Below, piece by piece: positions 1 to 5,052 of a stretch of DNA of 5,052 bases (position 1 is its first letter; each line of letters begins with the position of its first letter). Below the pieces are notes generated by a model that did no database searches, was not told the origin of the DNA, and was given only the letters and a program-made list of their open reading frames with translations. Source of the DNA: Chthoniobacter sp. (lineage in GTDB: Bacteria; Verrucomicrobiota; Verrucomicrobiia; Chthoniobacterales; Chthoniobacteraceae). Where the stretch lies: positions 1-5,052 of the forward strand of contig JANXSB010000684.1 in NCBI GenBank assembly GCA_025352865.1. The letters run 5' to 3'. The translations under genes and the position numbers were made by a program.

Positions 1-810
1 GCGCTGCAGGGGCTGCACCGGAGCCCGTTCCGCGGCCACGGCGCGGAGTTCGACAGCCATCGCGAGTACCAGCCCGGCGACGATCTGCGCTATCTCGACT
101 GGAATCTTTTCGCGCGCCACGGCCGCTATTTCACCAAGCAGTTCCGCGCCGAAACCAACCTCAACCTTTACCTCCTCCTCGACGCCACCGCCTCGATGGG
201 CACCCGCCGCGGGCCGGCCACGAAATTCCGTTACGCTGCCCGCGCCGCCGCCGCGCTCGCGCTGCTCACGCGCCGCACGCACGATTCCGCGGGCGTTTTC
301 CTGCTGCGGAGCAGCGTCGTCGAGGGGCTCCCGCCGAGCGCGCGCCGGGGGCAGTTTCAGGACCTCGTCGCGCTCCTCGAATTCGCCACGCCATCCGGTG
401 CCGCCGACCTCGGCAATGCGATGGACGCGATCCTCGACACCTGCCGCCGCCGCGGAATCGTGGTCGTCTTCTCCGATTTTTTCGACACCGAGGAATCGCT
501 CATGCGACTCCTCCGCGCCCTGCGCCAGCAAGGCCATGAGGTCATCGCCTTCCAGACCCTCGACCCGTGGGAATGCGCGCTGCCCGAGACTGGCGACTTT
601 GAATTTGCCGATCTCGAAACCGGCCAGACGCTCAAGACCAGCGCCCCCGAAATCCGCGACAGCTACGCCCGCGCCGTGGCCGCGTGGCGCGAAGATTTGC
701 GCCGCCAGTGCGAAGCCGCGGGCATCGGCTGGATCAGCGCCATGACCACCGACCCGCTCGTCAAAATCATCACGCACTACCTCCTGCATGCGCGGTCGTC
801 AGGCCGCTGA
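1..810 (+). CDS. DUF58 / vWA-like domain protein, 5' end cut by the window
   Basis: The frame is open from the first base, so 269 C-terminal residues are visible and the start lies outside; the ATG at 196 is internal because conserved sequence precedes it. Residues 22-39 carry the DUF58 hallmark REYQPGDDLRYLDWNLFAR-like block (Tyr-x-Pro-Gly-Asp-Asp, then Asp-Trp and Ala-Arg), followed by LLLDATASM at 58-66, which sits where the metal-binding MIDAS strand of a von Willebrand A fold is expected. A second buried strand ending SDFFD is at 158-162. No membrane segment is seen. DUF58 proteins of this soluble type are usually about 300 residues, so perhaps 25-40 are missing. They are commonly encoded beside a MoxR AAA+ ATPase and other vWA proteins; such a partner would be upstream, out of view. 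Biochemical role is unsettled. The MIDAS motif reads D-x-T-x-S rather than D-x-S-x-S, a conservative change. Family assignment is firm; function is not. Confidence 0.9.
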   Translation, partial: ALQGLHRSPFRGHGAEFDSHREYQPGDDLRYLDWNLFARHGRYFTKQFRAETNLNLYLLLDATASMGTRRGPATKFRYAARAAAALALLTRRTHDSAGVFLLRSSVVEGLPPSARRGQFQDLVALLEFATPSGAADLGNAMDAILDTCRRRGIVVVFSDFFDTEESLMRLLRALRQQGHEVIAFQTLDPWECALPETGDFEFADLETGQTLKTSAPEIRDSYARAVAAWREDLRRQCEAAGIGWISAMTTDPLVKIITHYLLHARSSGR

Positions 811-866
811 CAGACGCTTCATCAGGGGCTCCGGAAAAATTGCTGATGCGAGGGGAAAGCCGCACC

Positions 867-1826
867 TCACCGCGCAGGCATCCTGCCAATCGGGTCGCTG
901 GTCGTGGCCTCGATGAAGACATCCATCTGCTGGCCCACGAAGAGCGCCGCGCTGCCCGCCTCGATTTCGTAGATGACCTGGAGCACGCGCGTGTCCACGC
1001 GCTCGGTCGAGTCGCCGGTCAGCGAGCGCTTCGGAATGACCAGCGGCTCCATGCGCACGAATTTCAGCGGCACTTTCACCTCGGGATTTCCGCGCACCTG
1101 CGCGACGGCGGGCGCGGCGGTGCGAAAGCGCGACGCTTCGTGCTCGTCGATGTCCACGCGCAGGTGCAATGGGCGCAGCCGCCCGAGCGTGAGGAGCGCT
1201 GTCGCCGTCTGGCCTGCGGGCGCAAATTCGCCGGCGCGCACCTTCACCTGGAGCACATCCGTATCCATCGGCGCGCGGACGGTGCTGCGCTCGATGTCGA
1301 TCTCCGTCGCGCGCACCTGGGCGCGCGACGACAGGACTTCGGCCTTCGCCTCGCGGAGGCGGCCCTCGGCGATCTTGCGGGCAAAGTCGCGCCGCGAAAA
1401 TTCATCGGCGCTGGCAACCTTCGAGTCCCGCAAAACCTGCGCGCGCTTGTACTGATCCTCCGTGTCGGCCAGCGCGTTCGCGACCGTTTCGACTTTCGCC
1501 TCGGCCACGGCCAGTGCCGCCTGCCGCACGCCGAGTTCCGCGGCGAGGCGGCGGTCGTCGAGTTGAAAAAGCGGATCGCCCACCTTCACCTGCCGCCCGG
1601 CACCGACGAAGACTTTCGCCACGACGCCCGCCAGTTCCGTGCCGATCGCGACGTTCTCGGTGTTCCCCTCGATCAGGCCGACGCCGGCCAGCGTCTGCTC
1701 GAATTGCGAAACCGGCGGCGGCACCGGCGGGTCGCTTTTCACCCGGCGCGGATGCGTGCGCATCACCGAATACGTGGCGTAGGCCACGGCGATGACGGCG
1801 AGAATTGGCAGGAGCAGGCGGGTCAT
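867..1826 (-). CDS. HlyD/DevB-type membrane fusion protein of an ABC exporter
   Basis: This 319-residue protein is the likely periplasmic adaptor linking an inner-membrane ABC pump to an outer-membrane channel. Residues 4-20 form one N-terminal hydrophobic anchor, followed by a Pro-rich linker (32-39). A first lipoyl half-domain lies near 58-91 (GTELAGVVAKVFVGAG, then VGDPLFQLDD), then an Ala/Glu/Arg-rich coiled-coil hairpin at about 92-178, a second lipoyl half at 179-210 (STVRAPMD, VRAGE) and a beta-barrel region to about 305. At the hairpin turn, Arg128, Leu132 and Ser139 fit the R-x3-L-x6-S pattern known from AcrA, MacA and HlyD as the TolC-tip contact. It is the last gene of the operon, and its ATG overlaps the ATPase stop by four bases. 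The order and partners resemble cyanobacterial DevBCA and MacAB systems. No TolC-like gene is in the window, so the channel would come from elsewhere. Substrate unknown. Confidence 0.9.
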   Translation of the reverse strand: MTRLLLPILAVIAVAYATYSVMRTHPRRVKSDPPVPPPVSQFEQTLAGVGLIEGNTENVAIGTELAGVVAKVFVGAGRQVKVGDPLFQLDDRRLAAELGVRQAALAVAEAKVETVANALADTEDQYKRAQVLRDSKVASADEFSRRDFARKIAEGRLREAKAEVLSSRAQVRATEIDIERSTVRAPMDTDVLQVKVRAGEFAPAGQTATALLTLGRLRPLHLRVDIDEHEASRFRTAAPAVAQVRGNPEVKVPLKFVRMEPLVIPKRSLTGDSTERVDTRVLQVIYEIEAGSAALFVGQQMDVFIEATTSDPIGRMPAR

Positions 1827-2533
1827 GGCGAGGGCGTTTTGGGTCTCGCAATGCGGCCGTCATCAAGATGCGCGATGGTGTCGGCGAAACGGAAAACGCG
1901 TGTGTCGTGGGTGACGACAATGACCGCGCTGTCGGGCCGCAGCGCCGCAGCGGCGAGCAATTCCATGACGGCCTCGCCGGCGGCATGATCGAGCGCCGCG
2001 GTCGGCTCATCGCAAATGACCAGCCGCGGCTGATGCACCAGCGCACGGGCGAGGGCCACGCGCTGCTGCTCGCCGCCGGAGAGCTTCGTCGGAAACGCCC
2101 GCACGCGCGCCTCGAGGCCGAGCTGCACGAGCAGTTCCGTGCCGCGGGCGATAGCCGCGCGGCGCTTCCAGCCCGCGGCGAGCAGCGGCACCGCGGCGTT
2201 CTCCGCGGCGGTCAGCGCGGGCAGCAGGTTGCACTGCTGAAAGACGAAGCCGAGATGCCGCCGACGGAATTTGATGCGCTCCCGGCCCGACAGTCCCGCC
2301 ACATTTTCGCCGAACAACTCGACCGAACCGCGCTCCGCATTGAGCAGGCCGGCGATCACCGAGAGCAGCGTCGTCTTTCCGCAGCCGCTCGGGCCGACGA
2401 TGAAACTCAGCTCGCCAAATCGCGCGCGGAAATCCACGCCGCGCAGCACTTCTATGCGCGCCGTTTCCTCGCCGAAGGATTTCCAAAGGTCGCGGCAGAG
2501 AACCGCCGGAATGCTCGCGGGTTTCGGTTTCAT
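1823..2533 (-). CDS. ABC transporter ATP-binding protein, MacB/LolD/DevA type
   Basis: This 236-residue protein is a complete nucleotide-binding subunit that should power the adjacent permease from the cytoplasmic face. Motifs in order are Walker A GPSGCGKT (47-54), Q-loop Gln99 in FVFQQCNLLP, signature LSGGEQQR (151-158), Walker B LVICDE (171-176) with catalytic Glu176, D-loop region AALD (179-182) and H-loop His209 in VVTHD. All key residues are present, so the ATPase should be active. The FQQ.NLLP.LTA.EN pattern is typical of the LolD/MacB/FtsE branch. I chose the ATG at 2533 because the frame upstream is only the antisense-free shadow of the permease gene, while this ATG begins just before the conserved domain and overlaps the permease stop in an ATGA. 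Its own stop overlaps the start of the fusion-protein gene in the same way. No Shine-Dalgarno sequence precedes it, so translation is probably coupled. Confidence 0.95.
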   Translation of the reverse strand: MKPKPASIPAVLCRDLWKSFGEETARIEVLRGVDFRARFGELSFIVGPSGCGKTTLLSVIAGLLNAERGSVELFGENVAGLSGRERIKFRRRHLGFVFQQCNLLPALTAAENAAVPLLAAGWKRRAAIARGTELLVQLGLEARVRAFPTKLSGGEQQRVALARALVHQPRLVICDEPTAALDHAAGEAVMELLAAAALRPDSAVIVVTHDTRVFRFADTIAHLDDGRIARPKTPSP

Positions 2534-3672
2534 GCGCGAAAGACGGCGGCGGGTTCGAGCACGAGCACGCGCCTGATGCTGAGCAGGCTGGACGCGATGA
2601 CCACGAAGAAAATGCACACCGCGCTCAACGCCACGTTTTGCCACGGCAGGATCATCCCGCGCGCGGCGACGAAGATGTGCGCGATCGTATCGAAGAACCC
2701 CGCCGCAAGGCCGGTGCCAAGCGCGAACCCGATCACGCCGGCCATGCCCGCCTGCAGCAGGATCATCCCGACGAGCCGCGCATCGGTCACGCCGATGGCT
2801 TTCAGCGCGGCGAACTGTTTCAGGTTCTCGATGGTGAAAAGATAGAACGTCTGCCCGGCGACGACCGCGCCGACGAGAATCGCGATGGCGATGGTGATGC
2901 CGAAATTCACCGGAATACCGGTATGCATCAGCGTGTAGCGGATGCAGTCCCACACGAATTCGTCGCTCGTCCGCGCGCGCAGTCCCGTGTGCGCGGCGAT
3001 GCGCCACGCGAGTTCCTTGGGCGTGATGCCCGCCTGCGGACGCGCCAGCACGAAGCCCATCTGACTGCGCTCGAGGCCCTGGAAATTCACCGCCACGCTG
3101 TAGCGCGTGTGGATCAGCGGGAAGCTGATGAAGGTCGCGGACGCGTCCGAGATGCCGACGATGCGCACGAGGTGGTCGTTAAGTTGTAGCGCGCGGCCGA
3201 GCTGCAACGACTCGCCCGGATAAAGCAGCTCGTAGCCGGCCTTATCGACGACGATCGAATCCGGCTCGCGCAGCCGCTCCCACGAACCGAGCAGCATTTT
3301 TCGCGGCACACCGACGAGCGTCACGTCATCGAGGCCGAGCACCGAGGTCTGCGCAAAGCGGCCCGCGTCCGTGCGCGCGACCGGCATGCCTTTGAAAAGC
3401 CGCACCGCCCACTCGACGCCCGGCACGCCGCGCACGCGCGTGAGGTCCGTGTCCTTCAGCGCCTTCGACTCCTCGAAATACTGCGTGTCCGCGTCCATGA
3501 CCCACACCTCCGCATCAGTCACATCGGCGATGCGCGCGCCCGTGCGCTTGAGGATGCCGGCGAAAATCGACGTCTGGTTTTCCAGCAGGAACGTGGAGAA
3601 CGCGATGGCGAAAACCAGCCCGAGATATTTGCCGCTGTCGCCGGTAAGCATGCGGAGCGCGACGAAGTTCAT
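2530..3672 (-). CDS. ABC transporter permease, DevC/MacB (FtsX-like) type
   Basis: This 380-residue inner-membrane protein has the four-helix plan of the MacB/FtsX superfamily: one helix near 15-31, a periplasmic domain of about 220 residues (roughly 32-253), then helices near 255-280, 300-326 and 344-366. The cytoplasmic turn ENLKQFAALKAIGVTDARL (282-300) is the coupling segment typical of FtsX-domain permeases, and the C-terminus RRVLVLEPAAVFRA fits the usual family ending. Length matches DevC-type permeases, which have no fused ATPase, unlike MacB itself. Members of this family work as homodimers and drive tripartite export or extraction by mechanotransmission rather than by carrying substrate through the membrane; that role is inferred here. 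The ATG at 3672 overlaps the stop of the TetR gene, and its stop overlaps the ATPase start. No purine-rich ribosome site is seen upstream. Confidence 0.92.
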   Translation of the reverse strand: MNFVALRMLTGDSGKYLGLVFAIAFSTFLLENQTSIFAGILKRTGARIADVTDAEVWVMDADTQYFEESKALKDTDLTRVRGVPGVEWAVRLFKGMPVARTDAGRFAQTSVLGLDDVTLVGVPRKMLLGSWERLREPDSIVVDKAGYELLYPGESLQLGRALQLNDHLVRIVGISDASATFISFPLIHTRYSVAVNFQGLERSQMGFVLARPQAGITPKELAWRIAAHTGLRARTSDEFVWDCIRYTLMHTGIPVNFGITIAIAILVGAVVAGQTFYLFTIENLKQFAALKAIGVTDARLVGMILLQAGMAGVIGFALGTGLAAGFFDTIAHIFVAARGMILPWQNVALSAVCIFFVVIASSLLSIRRVLVLEPAAVFRA

Positions 3673-4313
3673 GCGTGCGCGCGAATGCTCTGCCGCACGC
3701 CCGCGAGCGAGAAGGCGTGGATGTGTTCAACCAGCGTGTCGATCGACGGCGGCTTGTCTTTGAACCGCGGCGCGAGCGCCTCGATCAGCGGCCGGTGATG
3801 CACGTAAAAAAGACACTGCCCGACGATGCTCAGGCCGAGCATCGTCAGCCGCTCCTCGCCAAGCCCGCCCGCGCCGAGATCCTTGAGAATCTTCCGCAGT
3901 TCCACCGCCTGCGGGCGCGTCGCCTCTTCGATGAGGCCCGTCAGCGCGCCCGTTGGCTCCGTCATCTCGCGAGCCATCAGCACGCCGTGCCACTTCGGCC
4001 GCTTTGGGTGCAGCAAACGGCGGAGGAACCAGTCGATGAACGCCCGCAGCCGTTGCGACGGCGTGCCTTCGTCAAAACGGCACGGCCCGCCGAGTTCCGC
4101 CGCGGCACAGTTACATTGCCGCAGCACCGCGGCGTAAAGTTCCGCCTTGTCGCGAAAGTGGTAGTTGATCGCCGCGATGTTCACTCCCGCCCGTTCAGTG
4201 ATCTGCCGCACCGTGGCACGGTGAAAACCGTGCTCGGCGAACACTTCGCCAGCGGCATCGAGAAGACGAGTGCTCGTGATTTTGACAGTGGGAGATTCTG
4301 CGGAGATGGACAT
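3669..4313 (-). CDS. TetR-family transcriptional regulator, CecR-like (DUF1956 C-terminal domain)
   Basis: This 214-residue protein has a TetR-type N-terminal helix-turn-helix: helices about 12-29 (STRLLDAAGEVFAEHGF), then ATVRQITERAGVNIAAINYHF (33-53) with DKAELY after it, the usual recognition helix and its junction. The C-terminal half carries features of the CecR/DUF1956 group, notably MAREMTEPT (113-121) and IVGQCLFYVHHRPLIEAL (163-180). In Escherichia coli, CecR controls an HlyD-plus-ABC exporter next to its own gene; here the exporter genes follow directly in the same operon, so autorepression and control of the pump are likely. I chose the ATG at 4313; the frame extends to a TTG at 4355, but those 14 residues are not conserved-looking and would cover the probable operator. 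No Shine-Dalgarno sequence precedes the ATG. Its stop overlaps the permease start. The ligand is unknown. Confidence 0.9.
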   Translation of the reverse strand: MSISAESPTVKITSTRLLDAAGEVFAEHGFHRATVRQITERAGVNIAAINYHFRDKAELYAAVLRQCNCAAAELGGPCRFDEGTPSQRLRAFIDWFLRRLLHPKRPKWHGVLMAREMTEPTGALTGLIEEATRPQAVELRKILKDLGAGGLGEERLTMLGLSIVGQCLFYVHHRPLIEALAPRFKDKPPSIDTLVEHIHAFSLAGVRQSIRAHA

Positions 4314-4333
4314 TGAAACAAATGTTTGAAACA
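4313..4333. promoter_or_regulatory. Candidate TetR operator: imperfect palindrome with an overlapping direct repeat
   Basis: The 18 bases 4313-4330 (TTGAAACAAATGTTTGAA) form an imperfect palindrome centred between 4321 and 4322, with 7 of 9 half-site positions pairing; the mismatches are one G/G pair and the central A/A. The octamer TTGAAACA also occurs twice in direct orientation, at 4313-4320 and 4326-4333. The site touches the regulator's ATG and lies in the divergent region between two transcription factor genes, where a TetR autorepressor would be expected to bind. The sequence structure is seen directly; the binding is inferred. AT-rich DNA can give such repeats by chance. Confidence 0.45.
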
Positions 4334-4366
4334 GATGTATCAAGCGTTCGATCAAAATGCAAGTAT
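4331..4366 (-). promoter_or_regulatory. Weak candidate promoter of the TetR-led operon
   Basis: Reading the minus strand, a TTGCAT hexamer (about 4364-4359) is followed after 17 bases by TACATC (about 4341-4336). The first matches a -35 box at four of six positions, the second a -10 box at only three. It lies 20-50 bases upstream of the regulator ATG, and the palindrome would sit just downstream of it, a placement that could block transcription. This is a position-driven guess; the true promoter may differ, and the housekeeping sigma factor consensus of this organism is not known. Confidence 0.15.
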
Positions 4367-4447
4367 CTCGATTCCCGCAAACACGATCGCGTCTCCATTG
4401 GCCAGTGGTTGACGTATTGCTTGCTACTCTTCAGTCTTTCGCCTGTC

Positions 4448-4903
4448 ATGAATTCGGCAACTACGGTCAACCATCGCCCGGAAATCGACGCCGAGCAGCG
4501 GTCTCGGGTAGAGAAGTCGGTCCGTTACATGAAAGAAAATCTGGTCAAATGGGATGCCAAGCTTTCCAACGCTGACCTTGCCCGCGTCGCTTGCTACGAG
4601 GAGTCTCATCTCATCCACCTTTTCAAGAAATTAACGGGCACCAGTCCTCACCATTTTCTTGCAAGTCTGCGAATTCAGAAAGCAAAAGAACTACTTCTCA
4701 CCACAGACGCATCTGTTACGGATATTGCGCTGCAAGTCGGCTATCAATCGTTCCCGACATTTTCCCGCACGTTTACTGATTACGTTGGTCTCTCTCCCTC
4801 GGAGTTTCGCAAGGCTCCCAGAACCGTAGCTGCATCAGAACTTATCATTGCCGCGAAGAATTTCATCGCGCGCAACCATGTCCCCGTTTCGGTTCCTGTA
4901 TGA
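4448..4903 (+). CDS. Stand-alone AraC/XylS-type DNA-binding protein
   Basis: From the ATG at 4448 this gives 151 residues, nearly all of it one AraC-type DNA-binding domain. The domain spans about 20-124, with a first helix-turn-helix in LSNADLARVACYEESHL to LFKKLTG (39-64) and a second in SVTDIALQVGYQSFPTFSRTF (89-109), then GLSPSEFRK (114-122), the classic family signature. Usual AraC regulators are 250-300 residues with an N-terminal ligand or dimerisation domain; none is present here. The frame stays open upstream to a stop at 4283, allowing a TTG at 4313 (GGAG at 4302-4305, seven bases before it) or an ATG at 4322, for up to 196 residues. Those extra residues resemble no sensor domain and would run through the divergent promoter region, so I prefer 4448, although it has no clear ribosome site. 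A tail of about 25 residues follows the domain. GC is near 48% in 4681-4740 against about 67% in 2281-2340. Targets unknown. Confidence 0.8.
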   Translation: MNSATTVNHRPEIDAEQRSRVEKSVRYMKENLVKWDAKLSNADLARVACYEESHLIHLFKKLTGTSPHHFLASLRIQKAKELLLTTDASVTDIALQVGYQSFPTFSRTFTDYVGLSPSEFRKAPRTVAASELIIAAKNFIARNHVPVSVPV

Positions 4904-4906
4904 CAT

Positions 4907-4927
4907 CCGATCTGAGCCACTGATCGG
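4907..4927. terminator. Weak hairpin after the AraC-like gene
   Basis: CCGATC at 4907-4912 pairs with GATCGG at 4922-4927 around a nine-base loop, four bases after the AraC-like stop codon. A flanking T/G wobble could add one pair. No T-run follows, so it lacks the second half of an intrinsic terminator; it could be a weak terminator, an mRNA 3'-end stabiliser or chance. Confidence 0.22.
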
Positions 4928-4980
4928 GCTGCGAGTGCTCGGCGCGACAAGGTAGCCTTTCCTTCTTGCAGGTAAGCGCT

Positions 4981-4984
4981 AGGA
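4981..4984 (+). promoter_or_regulatory. Shine-Dalgarno-like AGGA supporting the GTG start at 4992
   Basis: AGGA, within a purine run AGGAAAG (4981-4987), sits seven bases before the GTG at 4992. It is one of the few convincing ribosome-site-like sequences in the window, and it is the main reason for calling a gene start here. Confidence 0.4.
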
Positions 4985-4991
4985 AAGTGCC

Positions 4992-5052
4992 GTGCTCAGG
5001 CTCATCATTGTCATCACACACGGAATTCTTCATCTCGTCGGCGTGGCTTCGG
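4992..5052 (+). CDS. Possible small membrane protein, N-terminal 20 residues only
   Basis: From a GTG at 4992 the frame is open to the window end and reads VLRLIIVITHGILHLVGVAS, with the first residue as Met. This is a hydrophobic helix with an HGILHLVG core. Short bacterial membrane proteins of unknown function often begin with such a helix carrying His-Gly-x-x-His-x-x-Gly, so this is probably the start of one of them. It is preceded by a well-spaced AGGA. Only 20 codons are visible, and another frame starting with the overlapping GTG at 4988 is also open. The call rests on the motif and ribosome site together, and the function is unknown. Confidence 0.42.
   Translation, partial: MLRLIIVITHGILHLVGVAS

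Noticed and set aside
196..198. ATG at 196 as the start of the DUF58 gene
   Set aside because: Conserved DUF58 sequence (the Pro-Gly-Asp-Asp block and LLLDATAS) runs in frame upstream of it to the window edge.
820..848. CATCAG/CTGATG inverted repeat between the convergent DUF58 and fusion-protein genes as a terminator
   Set aside because: The stem is only six pairs with a 17-base loop and no T-run on either strand; it is too weak to call. The 56-base gap shows no better hairpin.
684..1988. A 434-codon open frame on the + strand through the fusion-protein region
   Set aside because: Its translation is Arg/His/Ala-rich with no recognisable domain, and it lies antisense to a complete, motif-bearing HlyD-type gene. 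Long antisense frames are expected in GC-rich DNA.
1805..2845. A 346-codon open frame on the + strand across the ATPase gene
   Set aside because: It is antisense to an ATPase with all motifs intact, and its product has biased composition with no known domain.
2534..3007. N-terminal extension of the ATPase frame by 158 codons
   Set aside because: The extension is out of frame with the permease and composed mainly of Arg, His and Ala; the conserved domain and the ATGA junction place the start at 2533.
4306..4329. Seven-codon mini-ORF (ATG at 4306, TGA at 4327-4329) as a leader peptide of the AraC-like gene
   Set aside because: It overlaps the TetR coding start on the other strand and has no ribosome site or regulatory features such as repeated codons; chance is sufficient.
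1..5052. Search for mobile elements, CRISPR arrays, tRNA genes and prophage or defence genes
   Set aside because: No transposase or integrase motifs, terminal inverted repeats, regularly spaced repeats or tRNA-like cloverleaf were seen; all sizeable stretches are explained by the genes listed.

Overview
The window reads as chromosomal DNA of a GC-rich Gram-negative bacterium. Dense GC-rich codons and an exporter of inner-membrane ABC parts plus a periplasmic adaptor (which implies an outer membrane and a TolC-like partner) support this. The overall style would suit an Opitutaceae-like verrucomicrobium, but that placement is a guess because there is no rRNA or marker gene. No mobile element, RNA gene or CRISPR array is visible.

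Layout. (1) Positions 1-810, + strand: the 3' part of a DUF58 / von Willebrand A-like gene, cut by the window edge. (2) Positions 867-4313, - strand: a tightly packed four-gene operon. In transcription order it encodes a CecR-like TetR regulator, a DevC/MacB-type ABC permease, a LolD/MacB-type ATPase and an HlyD/DevB-type membrane fusion protein. Every junction is the same 4-bp ATGA overlap, and none of the starts has a visible Shine-Dalgarno sequence. (3) Positions 4314-4447: a divergent intergenic region with an imperfect palindrome and direct repeat just before the regulator's ATG, a natural candidate for its operator. (4) Positions 4448-4903, + strand: a small stand-alone AraC-type DNA-binding protein in DNA of visibly lower GC. 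(5) Positions 4904-5052: a short spacer with a weak hairpin, then what looks like the first 20 codons of a small membrane protein that runs off the window.

How the genes work together. Permease and ATPase would form a MacB/DevCA-like tripartite exporter with the fusion protein, which carries the R-x3-L-x6-S pattern used to dock on TolC-type channels. The TetR protein, first gene of its own operon, probably represses it until a ligand binds. The substrate cannot be read from the sequence. The AraC-like gene could share control of the divergent region, but nothing proves it. I see no clearly undescribed system. The most notable points are the uniform ATGA coupling, the MacB-type pump led by a CecR-type regulator, and the compositionally distinct lone AraC domain.
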